Shown: in pieces, positions 9,135-16,318 of the stretch
How positions within the stretch are numbered: the stretch's first letter is position 1
Layout: the number at the start of each line of letters is the position of its first letter
Assembly: GCA_035325905.1 (NCBI GenBank)
Contig: DAOKYY010000035.1
Coordinates: forward strand, 1-30,858
Reading direction: 5' to 3'
Origin: DYGX01 sp035325905
GTDB taxonomy: Bacteria > Chloroflexota > Anaerolineae > Aggregatilineales > Aggregatilineaceae
Length of the DNA: 30,858 nucleotides
Notes under the pieces: model-generated
What the model was told of the DNA's origin: nothing
The model's database searches: none
The model's input: only the letters and a program-made list of their open reading frames with translations
Translations under genes and position numbers: made by a program

Positions 9135-10274
9135 TTAGTGCTCCGCTTCGTGATGCTCGCTGCCGTGCCCCTGCATCGCGACCGAGCTAAAGATCAGCAA
9201 CAGCATCGAGAAGACGAACGCCTGGATCAAGCCGACGAACAGCTCCAGCACGTACACTGCCGCCGGAACCAGCATCGAGACCAGGAACGACATCACGAAC
9301 AGCAGCACGCCGCCCGCGAACAGGTTGCCGAAAAGACGGAAGCCGAAACTGATGATTTTGGCGAACTCCAGCACCAGCTCCAACAAGCCGACGACGAAGT
9401 CCATGATCCCCATCGGCCGCTTGGCGGCGTTTTCGAGCGCGGGCGTGTTGAGGAACTTGGCGAAGTACCCGATGCCCAGCGCGCGCACGCCGAAATACTG
9501 GATCGCGACGAACGCGATCAGGCCCAGGCCGAGCGCCAGATTCAGGTCGGTCGCCGCGCCGCGCAAGAACGGCGTCACCGCGTAGAGATCGTCGCGCGGG
9601 GCGGTCCCGGCCTCTTCGGTCGGCTCGATGGCGGATTGCTCGCCTTCGACGCCTTCTCCAGGCTCGCCTTCAGCCTCGTCCAGCGCAACATCCTCGCCTT
9701 CTTCGGCGTGTTCTTCCTCCTCGGCGTGGTGGCAGACGTCATAGTCGGCCTGCGTCGCGCGCGTGCCGGGGTCCATCGGCTCGTCGACCTTCAGCAGAAT
9801 CCCGTTCCGCTCATAGCCGTTAATGCCGTCCGCCGCGCAGTGCATCAGGCCGATGCTTTCCGCGCCGGGAACCAGCTTGATCCAGTTGGCGATCAGCAGA
9901 AAAAGGAAGATGGTCGCCATCAGCGGGAAGATGCGGCGCGCGTTGGGTCCGGCGGTAGACTTCGCCAGGCCATAGAGCGCGTCGGTCAGCACCTCAAACA
10001 GGCCCTGCCAGCGGCCCGGGACCGCGCTCATTTTCCGCACCGCGCCGAACGCGAAGATCAGCACCAGCACGTCCGCGACCAGCGTGCCGATCAGGGTGTT
10101 GGTCACGGTCAGACCGCTGATACCGAGGAAGTCTTCCCACACCACCTCGCCCGGCACCATGATGACCGGCAGCGCGACGGCGACGCCAAGCTTCGGCATG
10201 AGCCAGAATGGGACCACGCCGCACATCACAACCGAAACGGCAATGATGCCGAGCAGTATCAACACTCCCTTCAA
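9135..10274 (-). CDS. atpB: ATP synthase F0 subunit a with an acidic insertion
   Basis: 379 residues, clearly longer than the usual 230-290. It provides the two proton half-channels next to the c ring. The essential arginine is R313 in ISFGFRLFGNLFAGG, and the C-terminal helices are normal. Between the helix ending WIKLVPG (about 137) and TPFLRGAATDLNLALGLGL (234-252) lies an extra loop of some 90 residues with a very acidic, His-containing core (184-224, E-rich). A second helix pair precedes it. The start is TTG at 10274, 8 nt after AAGGAG and overlapping the stop of the AtpI-like gene (TTGA). Confidence 0.93.
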   Translation of the reverse strand: MKGVLILLGIIAVSVVMCGVVPFWLMPKLGVAVALPVIMVPGEVVWEDFLGISGLTVTNTLIGTLVADVLVLIFAFGAVRKMSAVPGRWQGLFEVLTDALYGLAKSTAGPNARRIFPLMATIFLFLLIANWIKLVPGAESIGLMHCAADGINGYERNGILLKVDEPMDPGTRATQADYDVCHHAEEEEHAEEGEDVALDEAEGEPGEGVEGEQSAIEPTEEAGTAPRDDLYAVTPFLRGAATDLNLALGLGLIAFVAIQYFGVRALGIGYFAKFLNTPALENAAKRPMGIMDFVVGLLELVLEFAKIISFGFRLFGNLFAGGVLLFVMSFLVSMLVPAAVYVLELFVGLIQAFVFSMLLLIFSSVAMQGHGSEHHEAEH

Positions 10275-10801
10275 GAGCCATTCTCCTTTTTAGCAGTATT
10301 CGCCGACGCAGAATGCGAGCCTGCCGTTGTGCCGGCCGGGGGCGCGTGCCGGATCGCCCCGACCGAGGACAGCATCAGCCGGATCATCGCGTATAAACTG
10401 AGCGGTACGCTGACCAGCACCAACCCGATGGTGAACACCGGGTGGGTATTCAACCGCGCATCGAGGAACAAGCCCGCGAAAAGCGCCATAAAAATAAGAA
10501 CGACCGACAGACACCCCGCTTGGCCTGCCACCGCCGCCAGGGCGAGATTGCGCACATACTCACTTTGGCGGTTCTGGCTCATGCTCAGTGTCCTGCGCAC
10601 CGCCCAGTACAGGGCCGCAGGTGCGGCCAGAAGCGGGAGCGCCACGCTGAATACGGGATGTAAATTCGTGACCTGGAAATCCAGCAGCAGGCCCGCTCCC
10701 GTCGCCAGGAGCACGATCACCAGGGCGCTACAGCCAATCTCCCCGATGACTGCTTGCGCCGCTTGAGAGCGTGCCGCCGGTGGGACCAAGCTGGGCTGCA
10801 T
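10271..10801 (-). CDS. AtpI/AtpZ-like membrane protein with an internal duplication
   Basis: 176 residues, four membrane helices in two similar halves. Residues 20-73 contain GCSALVIVLLATGAGLLLDF then LHPVFSVALPLLAAPAALY. Residues 92-143 contain GCLSVVLIFMALFAGLFLDA then THPVFTIGLVLVSVPLSLY. The G-x2-LD-x4-(T)-HPVF pattern is that of the short two-helix AtpZ/AtpI proteins that precede F0 genes and are implicated in c-ring assembly or cation transport. Here two such units are joined in one chain. The C-terminal tail is polar. It is the first gene of the F0 operon, and its TGA overlaps the TTG start of atpB. Confidence 0.8.
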   Translation of the reverse strand: MQPSLVPPAARSQAAQAVIGEIGCSALVIVLLATGAGLLLDFQVTNLHPVFSVALPLLAAPAALYWAVRRTLSMSQNRQSEYVRNLALAAVAGQAGCLSVVLIFMALFAGLFLDARLNTHPVFTIGLVLVSVPLSLYAMIRLMLSSVGAIRHAPPAGTTAGSHSASANTAKKENGS

Positions 10802-11115
10802 CGATGCACGTCCTGCTGCGCGTCATTGGAGGAGGCCCGGCTGGCGCGCGCCCGCTGTCGCCGGAAAACGCCGCCACGTCGAACCTGTACTTTCGCGCAC
10901 AAGCCTAGCAAAAGGCCCCGTAATTGTCAAAAAATGGTATTCAAAAATGCCCCTTTTCGAGGCGGCGAAAGCCGGTTTTCTGAGAGGCTTCTAATGAACT
11001 TTTTGGCGTCCCGGCGCATCGAACAAGTAGCAGACAACGTCCGGCCTGCGCGCCGCATCGCGCGTCCGGCCGGGACGATGCTAGCCGACAGAAGCTTGAG
11101 AAACACGAGGAACTC
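10802..11115. other. divergent intergenic region between the atp operon and the thioredoxin gene
   Basis: 314 nt without a gene. It holds the atp promoter (10902-10930) on the minus strand, an AT-rich block around 10925-10950, and a GC-rich hairpin-forming stretch near 11038-11076 in what would be the leader of the thioredoxin transcript. No clear plus-strand promoter was found. Confidence 0.6.
10902..10930 (-). promoter_or_regulatory. near-consensus promoter of the F0 atp operon
   Basis: On the minus strand a perfect TTGACA at 10930-10925, a 17-nt spacer and TAGGCT at 10907-10902. The predicted start near 10895 leaves a leader of about 95 nt before the AtpI-like gene. Confidence 0.75.
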
Positions 11116-11835
11116 ATGCCGCGCTTTGATACGCCGCTGAATACCAATGACCAGAGCATCGACCGTGTGCTGAACGCCGGAATGCCAGTCGCGCTGCTGC
11201 TATGGAACGGGCGCGCGCTCGATCTTTCCGTCGAGGAAACGCTGCGCCAGGTCGCGCAGGCCGAGGCCGGGCGACTGCTGGTCGCTAAGCTGAATACCGC
11301 CGACAATCCGCAGACCGCCGCGCGGCTGGACGGGTCTGGCCCGGCGCTGATTACCTTCCGCGACGGGCAGGAGGTCACGCGCACGACGGCGGTGACTTCG
11401 CAGAGCGTGCGCGATCACGTCGCACACCTGCTGGGGCGCGGGCCGCGCCCGGCTGAGCCACAGCCCGCCGCGACGCCGCCGCGCCAGGAGCGGGCTGCCA
11501 GCGCGCCGAGCCGGCCGGTCGAGGTCAGCGACGCGACCTTCGCCGCCGAGGTGCTGCGCAGCGATCTGCCGGTGCTGGTGGACCTGTGGGCGCCGTGGTG
11601 CGGGCCGTGCCGCATGATCGCGCCGGTGGTCGAGAAGCTGGCGGGCGAATACGCAGGCCGGCTTAAGGTCGCCAAGCTCAACGTGGACGACAACCCGCAG
11701 ACCGCGATGAATTACCAGGTGCAGGGGATCCCGACGCTGCTGATGTTCCGGGGCGGCCAGGTGATCGACCGGATCGTCGGCGCCGCGCCGGAGCCGATGC
11801 TGCGCGGGCGTGTTGAAGCGGCGCTGGGCCGCTAA
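11116..11835 (+). CDS. tandem-domain thioredoxin (inactive N-terminal domain, active C-terminal domain)
   Basis: 239 residues. Residues 134-239 are a normal thioredoxin: VLVDLWAPWCGPCRMIAPVV with the redox pair C162/C165, and the cis-proline in GIPTLLMF (P206). Residues 12-107 repeat the fold without cysteines: VALLLWNGRALDLSVEET stands where the active site would be, but KLNTADNPQTAARLDGSGPA still matches KLNVDDNPQTAMNYQVQGIP of the second domain. A proline/alanine/arginine linker joins them. No signal peptide, so cytosolic. It should reduce protein disulfides; the first domain may bind clients or a partner. GAGGA lies 5 nt before the ATG. It stands alone, divergent from the atp operon. Confidence 0.93.
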   Translation: MPRFDTPLNTNDQSIDRVLNAGMPVALLLWNGRALDLSVEETLRQVAQAEAGRLLVAKLNTADNPQTAARLDGSGPALITFRDGQEVTRTTAVTSQSVRDHVAHLLGRGPRPAEPQPAATPPRQERAASAPSRPVEVSDATFAAEVLRSDLPVLVDLWAPWCGPCRMIAPVVEKLAGEYAGRLKVAKLNVDDNPQTAMNYQVQGIPTLLMFRGGQVIDRIVGAAPEPMLRGRVEAALGR

Positions 11836-11879
11836 GGCGCGGCTGCGCTCCTGCTCCAATCGAACCGTCAGCGCGACAC

Positions 11880-11908
11880 AGCGGGCGCGGCAGTATACCG
11901 CGCCCGCT
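11880..11908. terminator. bidirectional hairpin between converging genes
   Basis: A perfect 11-bp inverted repeat (AGCGGGCGCGG / CCGCGCCCGCT) with a 7-nt loop lies 44 nt past the thioredoxin stop and 10 nt past the stop of the 55-codon gene on the other strand. There is no T tract on either side, so the strength of termination is uncertain. Confidence 0.6.
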
Positions 11909-11917
11909 GCGCGATCG

Positions 11918-12085
11918 TTACCCGTGCTTCTGGGCGGCCAGATGCCGTTGGTAAGATTTCCATCCAGGGCAAATCTTGGTGTGCCAGCGCCACAGCCGCG
12001 CCTTCCAGGTGTTGGGGTGCGCCTCGGCTTCCTGGCGCATCTTGCAGACTTCGCAGGGATGCGGCTTCGTTTCTTCAGAACCCAT
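11918..12085 (-). CDS. 55-aa cysteine/tryptophan-rich small protein
   Basis: ATG at 12085 opens 55 codons ending in TAA at 11918. The protein begins MGSEETKPHPCEVCKMRQEA, continues RLWRWHTKICPGWKSYQRHL and ends AAQKHG. It has one CxxC pair (C11, C14) and a third cysteine in ICPGW, three tryptophans and many basic residues. A small zinc- or nucleic-acid-binding role is possible but not shown. GAGGTG 4 nt ahead of the ATG, the codon pattern and the hairpin placed just beyond the stop all support a real gene, too short for usual length cut-offs. I know similar short CEVCK...CPGWK proteins only as uncharacterised. Confidence 0.75.
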   Translation of the reverse strand: MGSEETKPHPCEVCKMRQEAEAHPNTWKARLWRWHTKICPGWKSYQRHLAAQKHG

Positions 12086-12098
12086 CGTGCCACCTCAA

Positions 12099-12117
12099 GC
12101 GTGATAGGCGCGTGATA
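12099..12117 (-). promoter_or_regulatory. direct repeat in the leader of the 55-aa gene
   Basis: TATCACGC occurs twice on the minus strand (12117-12110 and 12106-12099), 11 nt apart, one helical turn, just upstream of the ribosome-binding site. It may be an operator; nothing else supports that. Confidence 0.3.
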
Positions 12118-12199
12118 CGCGCGCGCAACGTGCATGCGCCTTGCGTGCTACTTCAATAATACGCCCATTCCACGCTAAGGTTGCTCGCAGGACGGCCAC

Positions 12200-12592
12200 T
12201 CAGCCAGTCGATAGCGTGTTCAGGTGTTGTTCGAAGTTCTGCTGAACGACGCGGTGCACCTGCTCGCCGGTGCCGACGATCACGTTGAGCGCGGCTTCAA
12301 TCTCCGGGAGCACGGCCCCCCCGACGCCGGTCAGCATCAGCGAGGCGTAGCCCAGCATCATCGTCAGCCCGCTGTTGATCTTGTGCGCGTGTGTGGTCAG
12401 CATGTCGGGCGTTAAGGGCTGATGCTCAAGCTGAATCCAGTCCTCAATCCATTGCCTCGCTTTGACGCTTCCCTCGTAGATCATCTCAGCGTAGATGCGC
12501 TGCTCGTCGCTCAAGGGTCCATAATGCCCTTCTGCCAGCGCGCGCGGCTCCTCAAGCGCCGCCAGCCGGTGGTAGACCTCGACCAGTTCCAT
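12200..12592 (-). CDS. histidine-kinase dimerisation (DHp)-like protein without a kinase domain
   Basis: 130 residues, all-helical. HKINSGLTMMLGYASLMLTG (70-89) aligns residue for residue with the HisKA box HELRTPLTxxLGYxxLL, placing H70 at the phospho-acceptor position. The following EIEAALNVIVGTGEQVHRVV resembles DHp helix 2. Residues 27-53 (LSDEQRIYAEMIYEGSVKAR) also look like a DHp helix 2, as if a second, earlier unit had been cut. No ATP-binding N/G boxes follow. It could be a phosphotransfer or dimerisation partner, or a degenerate kinase remnant. ATG at 12592 follows GGGGGATCG, with a good promoter at 12641-12669, so it is a single transcription unit. Confidence 0.75.
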   Translation of the reverse strand: MELVEVYHRLAALEEPRALAEGHYGPLSDEQRIYAEMIYEGSVKARQWIEDWIQLEHQPLTPDMLTTHAHKINSGLTMMLGYASLMLTGVGGAVLPEIEAALNVIVGTGEQVHRVVQQNFEQHLNTLSTG

Positions 12593-12640
12593 CGATCCCC
12601 CATCTGGATGCTCGTTCCAGTGCGCGTTGCCCCGTCACCG

Positions 12641-12669
12641 ACTATAGTAGCCCGACGCTCGATTGACAA
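12641..12669 (-). promoter_or_regulatory. sigma-70-type promoter of the DHp-like gene
   Basis: Minus strand TTGTCA, 17-nt spacer, TATAGT, about 50 nt upstream of the ATG at 12592. Confidence 0.65.
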
Positions 12670-12692
12670 CAGCGATCGCGGGCCGCGCTGTT

Positions 12693-12721
12693 AAAACCGC
12701 GCGCCCCAGGACCGGGGCGCG
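12693..12721 (-). terminator. rho-independent terminator of the 73-aa gene
   Basis: On the minus strand CGCGCCCC, a 6-nt loop and GGGGCGCG, followed by CGGTTTTAAC. It lies about 30 nt past the stop at 12750 and just upstream of the next promoter. Confidence 0.75.
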
Positions 12722-12749
12722 TTGAAGCGGAACCAGAAGCTGTGCCGTG

Positions 12750-12971
12750 TCAGCGCCAGGCTTCTTCCGAGCGTTCGGCATAGTGCTGGTAGGCTTTTGC
12801 CAGCCCGCCCAGCACCTCGGCCGTCGTCTCGTACAGCGCCTGAGCCGCCGGATCGTCCACCTTTTTGACATCCTCGCGCGCGTGACGCAGCACGTCTTCG
12901 AGCATCCGCTGGATGTTGGCCGCGTGATAGCGCGGGTCCTTCTCGTTGTGTGCCGGTGTATTTGTGGACAT
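12750..12971 (-). CDS. small helical hypothetical protein
   Basis: 73 residues (MSTNTPAHNEKDPRYHAANI onward), soluble, predicted two long helices, with no cysteines and no recognised family. ATG at 12971 is preferred over the ATG two codons earlier (12977) because GAGGG then sits 8 nt upstream. It has its own weak promoter and a clear terminator, so it is a monocistronic gene. Abundant charged residues and amphipathic helices would suit an oligomerising or protein-binding role; no function is claimed. Confidence 0.7.
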   Translation of the reverse strand: MSTNTPAHNEKDPRYHAANIQRMLEDVLRHAREDVKKVDDPAAQALYETTAEVLGGLAKAYQHYAERSEEAWR

Positions 12972-13003
12972 GGTCATCCCTCACACTCGCTTTCCATGCG
13001 CTC

Positions 13004-13031
13004 ATTCTAAGCCTGGGGAAAACGGCGCGAA
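13004..13031 (-). promoter_or_regulatory. possible promoter of the 73-aa gene
   Basis: Minus strand TAGAAT with TTCGCG 16 nt upstream. The -10 is good and the -35 poor. Confidence 0.4.
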
Positions 13032-13083
13032 CCCACCGGGCGGCGCATTTTGAGATGGGTCAGGTGGATAGTTCTGCGGGGAA

Positions 13084-13111
13084 GCAAACGGGGCAGCCTT
13101 CAAGCTGCCCC
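13084..13111 (-). terminator. terminator at the end of the nuo cluster
   Basis: On the minus strand GGGGCAGC, a 6-nt loop and GCTGCCCC, followed by GTTTGC. It lies 23 nt past the nuoN stop. Confidence 0.7.
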
Positions 13112-13133
13112 CGCACGCGTGCGAAGTGGAACC

Positions 13134-14654
13134 TTATAGCAGGACGTAGAGCGCCTGGGCGGCCTCGGTTGCCCAATCGACCAGCGGCGAGACCATGATC
13201 GTGCCGAACAGCAGCACGCCCGCCGCCGCGATGCCCAGCGCCCAGGCGTAGGGCGTGTCCACCGGCAGGGGCCGGTCTTCGTCCGCGCCGCGCTCCATGT
13301 ACATGACCTTGACGACCACCAGGTAGTAGTAGAGGCCGATGATCACGTTGACGATACCGATAATCGCCAGCCAGACGAGGTTCGAGTCCACCGCCGCGCG
13401 GAACAGCAGGAACTTGCCGACGAACCCTGCCGCCGGGGGAATACCGGCCAGGCTGAGCAGCGCCAGCGTCATCGCCAGCGCCAGCCACGGGCTGCGGCGG
13501 CTGAGGCCCGCGAAATCCTTGATTGACTCGCTGCCGGTCGCGTTGGCGAAGAGAATCACCACGCCGAACGCCAGCGCGTTGGTCAGGACGTACATGAACA
13601 TGTAGAACGTGACCGCCGCCACCCCGTCCGCGCTGCGATCGGTCGAGATCGCAGCCACGCCGATCAAGATGTAACCCGCGTGCGCGATGGTCGAGTACGC
13701 CAGCAGGCGCTTGATGTTGGTCTGCACCAGCGCCAGCACATTGCCAAGCACCATCGAGACGACGGCCAGCACCGCGACCAGTTGGACCCAGTAGGCGCTG
13801 AAATCGCGGACCCCGTCCAGCGCGCCAAGCAGGTCTGCCGGGGGAAAGACCGCCAGGAAGAAGCGCATCAGCAGCGCCATGCTCCCCGCTTTGCTGGCCG
13901 TGCTCAGCAGGGTGGTGATCGGCGTCGGCGCGCCCTCGTACACGTCCGGCGTCCAGAAGTGGAAGGGAACGGCGCTGATCTTGAAGGCGAACCCGACCGT
14001 CACCAGCCCCAGCGCGACGACAACCGCTCCATCCGCCAGATCGCCCCGCCCCAGCGCGCCGCCGAGCCGGTACAGGTTCGTCTCGCCGGTGAAGCCGTAG
14101 AGCAGGCTCAGGCCGTAGAGCGACAGGGCCGAGGTGAACGCGCCGAACAGAAAATACTTCAGCCCAGCCTCGCTGCTGCGCGTGTCGCTGCGCAGATAGC
14201 CGACCAGCAGATACGCCGTGATCGAGGTCATTTCCAGCGCCAGGAAGGCCATAATCAGGTCGGCGGCGGCGCTCATCAGGCTGGCGCCGGTCACGGAAGC
14301 CACCAGCACGGCGTAGAAATCGCCCCGGTCTTGCAGGCGCGGGACGCCCATCGCGACCAGGCTGCTCAAGGCGCCGCCGAGCATGACCATCGTGCGGAAA
14401 ATCTGCGCGAGCTGGTCGTGCCGGATCATCCCGCCGAGCACAAGCTGATCTTGCAGCGCATCCTGTGGCTGGCCGAGCACCAGCATCACTGCCGCGATCG
14501 CCAGCAACCCGCCCCCGGCGACATAGCCGAGATCGCGCTTGCGCGCCTGCGGCCAGATCAGGTCCAGCCCCAGCAGCGCGATCGCCAGCGCCGTCATCAG
14601 GATTTCCGGCAGGATGGCGAGTACGCTTGCCTGAACGTCCGTCGAGAAGTCCAA
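13134..14654 (-). CDS. nuoN: NADH-quinone oxidoreductase subunit N
   Basis: 506 residues, about 14 membrane helices, one of the antiporter-like proton-pumping subunits of complex I. The pumping residues are in place: E141 in the TM5 segment (FLALEMTSITAYLLVGYLR), K225 in FAFKISAVPFHFWTPDVYEG (TM7) and K255 in TM8. Length is as usual. It starts with TTG at 14654 directly behind GGGAGGG and 1 nt after the stop of the second nuoM. Last gene of the cluster, followed by a terminator. Confidence 0.95.
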   Translation of the reverse strand: MDFSTDVQASVLAILPEILMTALAIALLGLDLIWPQARKRDLGYVAGGGLLAIAAVMLVLGQPQDALQDQLVLGGMIRHDQLAQIFRTMVMLGGALSSLVAMGVPRLQDRGDFYAVLVASVTGASLMSAAADLIMAFLALEMTSITAYLLVGYLRSDTRSSEAGLKYFLFGAFTSALSLYGLSLLYGFTGETNLYRLGGALGRGDLADGAVVVALGLVTVGFAFKISAVPFHFWTPDVYEGAPTPITTLLSTASKAGSMALLMRFFLAVFPPADLLGALDGVRDFSAYWVQLVAVLAVVSMVLGNVLALVQTNIKRLLAYSTIAHAGYILIGVAAISTDRSADGVAAVTFYMFMYVLTNALAFGVVILFANATGSESIKDFAGLSRRSPWLALAMTLALLSLAGIPPAAGFVGKFLLFRAAVDSNLVWLAIIGIVNVIIGLYYYLVVVKVMYMERGADEDRPLPVDTPYAWALGIAAAGVLLFGTIMVSPLVDWATEAAQALYVLL

Positions 14655-14655
14655 G

Positions 14656-16263
14656 TTACCCTCCCAGCATCGAGACGATCGGCCGCACGGCGGACTCGAT
14701 CATCGGCGCCATGACCTTCGGGTAGACGCCCAGCAATACCAGCCAGAACACCAGCAGCCCCAGCGCGACCTTGTCGAAGATGGTGATCGGCGTCACGCCG
14801 GGGAAGCGCGCCTCGTCGAACTCGCCGAAGAATACCTGTCCCACGACGCGCAGCACGTAGGCCGCCGTGATGATAATGCCCAGCGCGGCGACAATCGCGA
14901 TCAGGCCGTAATAGTTGAAGGTGTCGGTCGGCCAGCTCGCGATCGGATCGACCACCGGGCCGTTCCACAGGCCGACGAAGATCGGAAACTCGGCCACGAA
15001 GCCGCTCAGCCCCGGCATGCCCATGCTGACAAAGCCGCCGATGATGAACGCGACCGCCACCAGCGGCAGCTTCTGCGCGAACCCGCCCAGGCTGGGGATG
15101 TCGCGCGTGTGCGCCCGGTCGTAGACCATCCCGACGCAGGCGAAGAAAAGCGCCGTCATCACGCCGTGGCTGAACATCTGCAAGCCCGCGCCGGTCATGC
15201 CGGTAACGTTCATTGTCGCGAAGCCCATGCTGACCAGCCCCATGTGGCTGACCGAGCTGAAGCCGATGACGTACTTGAAATCGCGCTGGCGCATGGCGAT
15301 CAGCGCGCCGTACACCACGTTGATCAGCGTCAGGAAGATGATCCAGGGCAGATGCGCGCGCGCGCCGTCGGGCAGAAGCTGCACGCCAACCCGCAGCGCC
15401 GCGAACGCGCCGAGCTTCATCAGCACGCCCGCGTGGATCATCGAGACGGCGGTCGGCGCCGCGACATGGCCGTCAGGACTCCAGTTATGGAACGGCCAGA
15501 CGCCCGCCAGCACGCCAAAGCCGATGAAGATCGCGGGGAACCATAGCCGCGCGGTCGAGATGTCCGTCCAGTCGGCGAACGGCTGGTCAAACACCCCGGC
15601 CTGCGTCGCCGCATGCAGCGCGCGGAAGTCGAAGCTATAGTCGCCGGTGCCGGTCGCCGCGCCCGCCTTAAAATAGAGCACCAGCAGGCCGATCAGCGCC
15701 ACGACCGAGCCGATCAGGATGTAGAGCGTCAGCTTCATCGCGGCGTATTCGCGCGTCTTGACCCACCCCCAGATCACGATCAGGAAGTACATCGGGAAGA
15801 TCGCCAGCTCGTAGAAGAAGAACAGCACGAACAGGTCGACCGCCACGAACACGCCGAACACGCCCGCCACCAGCAGCAGGAAGAACGCCATGAACTCGCG
15901 CGGGCGGTCGTCGATGCCCCATGAGATCAGCACGCCGGTGAACCCGGCCAGCGCGGTCAGCAGCACCATCGCCGCGGCGATGCCATCGACCCCCAGGTGC
16001 CAGCTAATCCCGACCGACTCGACCCACTGGACGTGGTCCTCGAAGGCGAAATAGACCTCGCCGCGCTCGGCGGCGGCGTTGGCGGCGTCCGTATCGAAGC
16101 CGAAGAAGACGCCGAGCGCCAGCAGCAACACCGCGCCGGTCGTCACGGCGGCGATGATCCGCGCCGCGTCTTTCTGCTCTTTGGGCAGCAGCAAAATCAC
16201 GATCGCGCCCAGCACCGGCACGAGGAGGATGCCTGTCAAGACACCGCTAAACGTTATGACCAT
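14656..16263 (-). CDS. nuoM: second NADH-quinone oxidoreductase subunit M (NuoM2)
   Basis: 535 residues, antiporter-like, about 14 membrane helices. Conserved are E152 in FYELAIFPMYFLIVIWG (TM5), K283 in HAGVLMKLGAF (TM8) and E425 in GMPGLSGFVAEFP (TM12). The TM7 lysine of NuoM, in IKIPAWPFHTWLPDAH of the neighbouring copy, is replaced: here the segment reads FGVLAGVWPFHNWSPDGHVA and the equivalent position is L252. It is clearly divergent from the upstream copy, not a recent duplication. A second M subunit is the mark of '2M' complex I, in which it is thought to add a pumping module. AGGAGA lies about 11 nt before the ATG. Confidence 0.93.
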   Translation of the reverse strand: MVITFSGVLTGILLVPVLGAIVILLLPKEQKDAARIIAAVTTGAVLLLALGVFFGFDTDAANAAAERGEVYFAFEDHVQWVESVGISWHLGVDGIAAAMVLLTALAGFTGVLISWGIDDRPREFMAFFLLLVAGVFGVFVAVDLFVLFFFYELAIFPMYFLIVIWGWVKTREYAAMKLTLYILIGSVVALIGLLVLYFKAGAATGTGDYSFDFRALHAATQAGVFDQPFADWTDISTARLWFPAIFIGFGVLAGVWPFHNWSPDGHVAAPTAVSMIHAGVLMKLGAFAALRVGVQLLPDGARAHLPWIIFLTLINVVYGALIAMRQRDFKYVIGFSSVSHMGLVSMGFATMNVTGMTGAGLQMFSHGVMTALFFACVGMVYDRAHTRDIPSLGGFAQKLPLVAVAFIIGGFVSMGMPGLSGFVAEFPIFVGLWNGPVVDPIASWPTDTFNYYGLIAIVAALGIIITAAYVLRVVGQVFFGEFDEARFPGVTPITIFDKVALGLLVFWLVLLGVYPKVMAPMIESAVRPIVSMLGG

Positions 16264-16318
16264 AACCCAGGTCTCCTATGGCGCGAGGGCATCGGCTGCC
16301 CCCGCCGTGCCCGTGTCG

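Noticed and set aside
9045..10766. 573-codon plus-strand frame opposite atpB
   Set aside because: Shadow frame antisense to two certain membrane genes.
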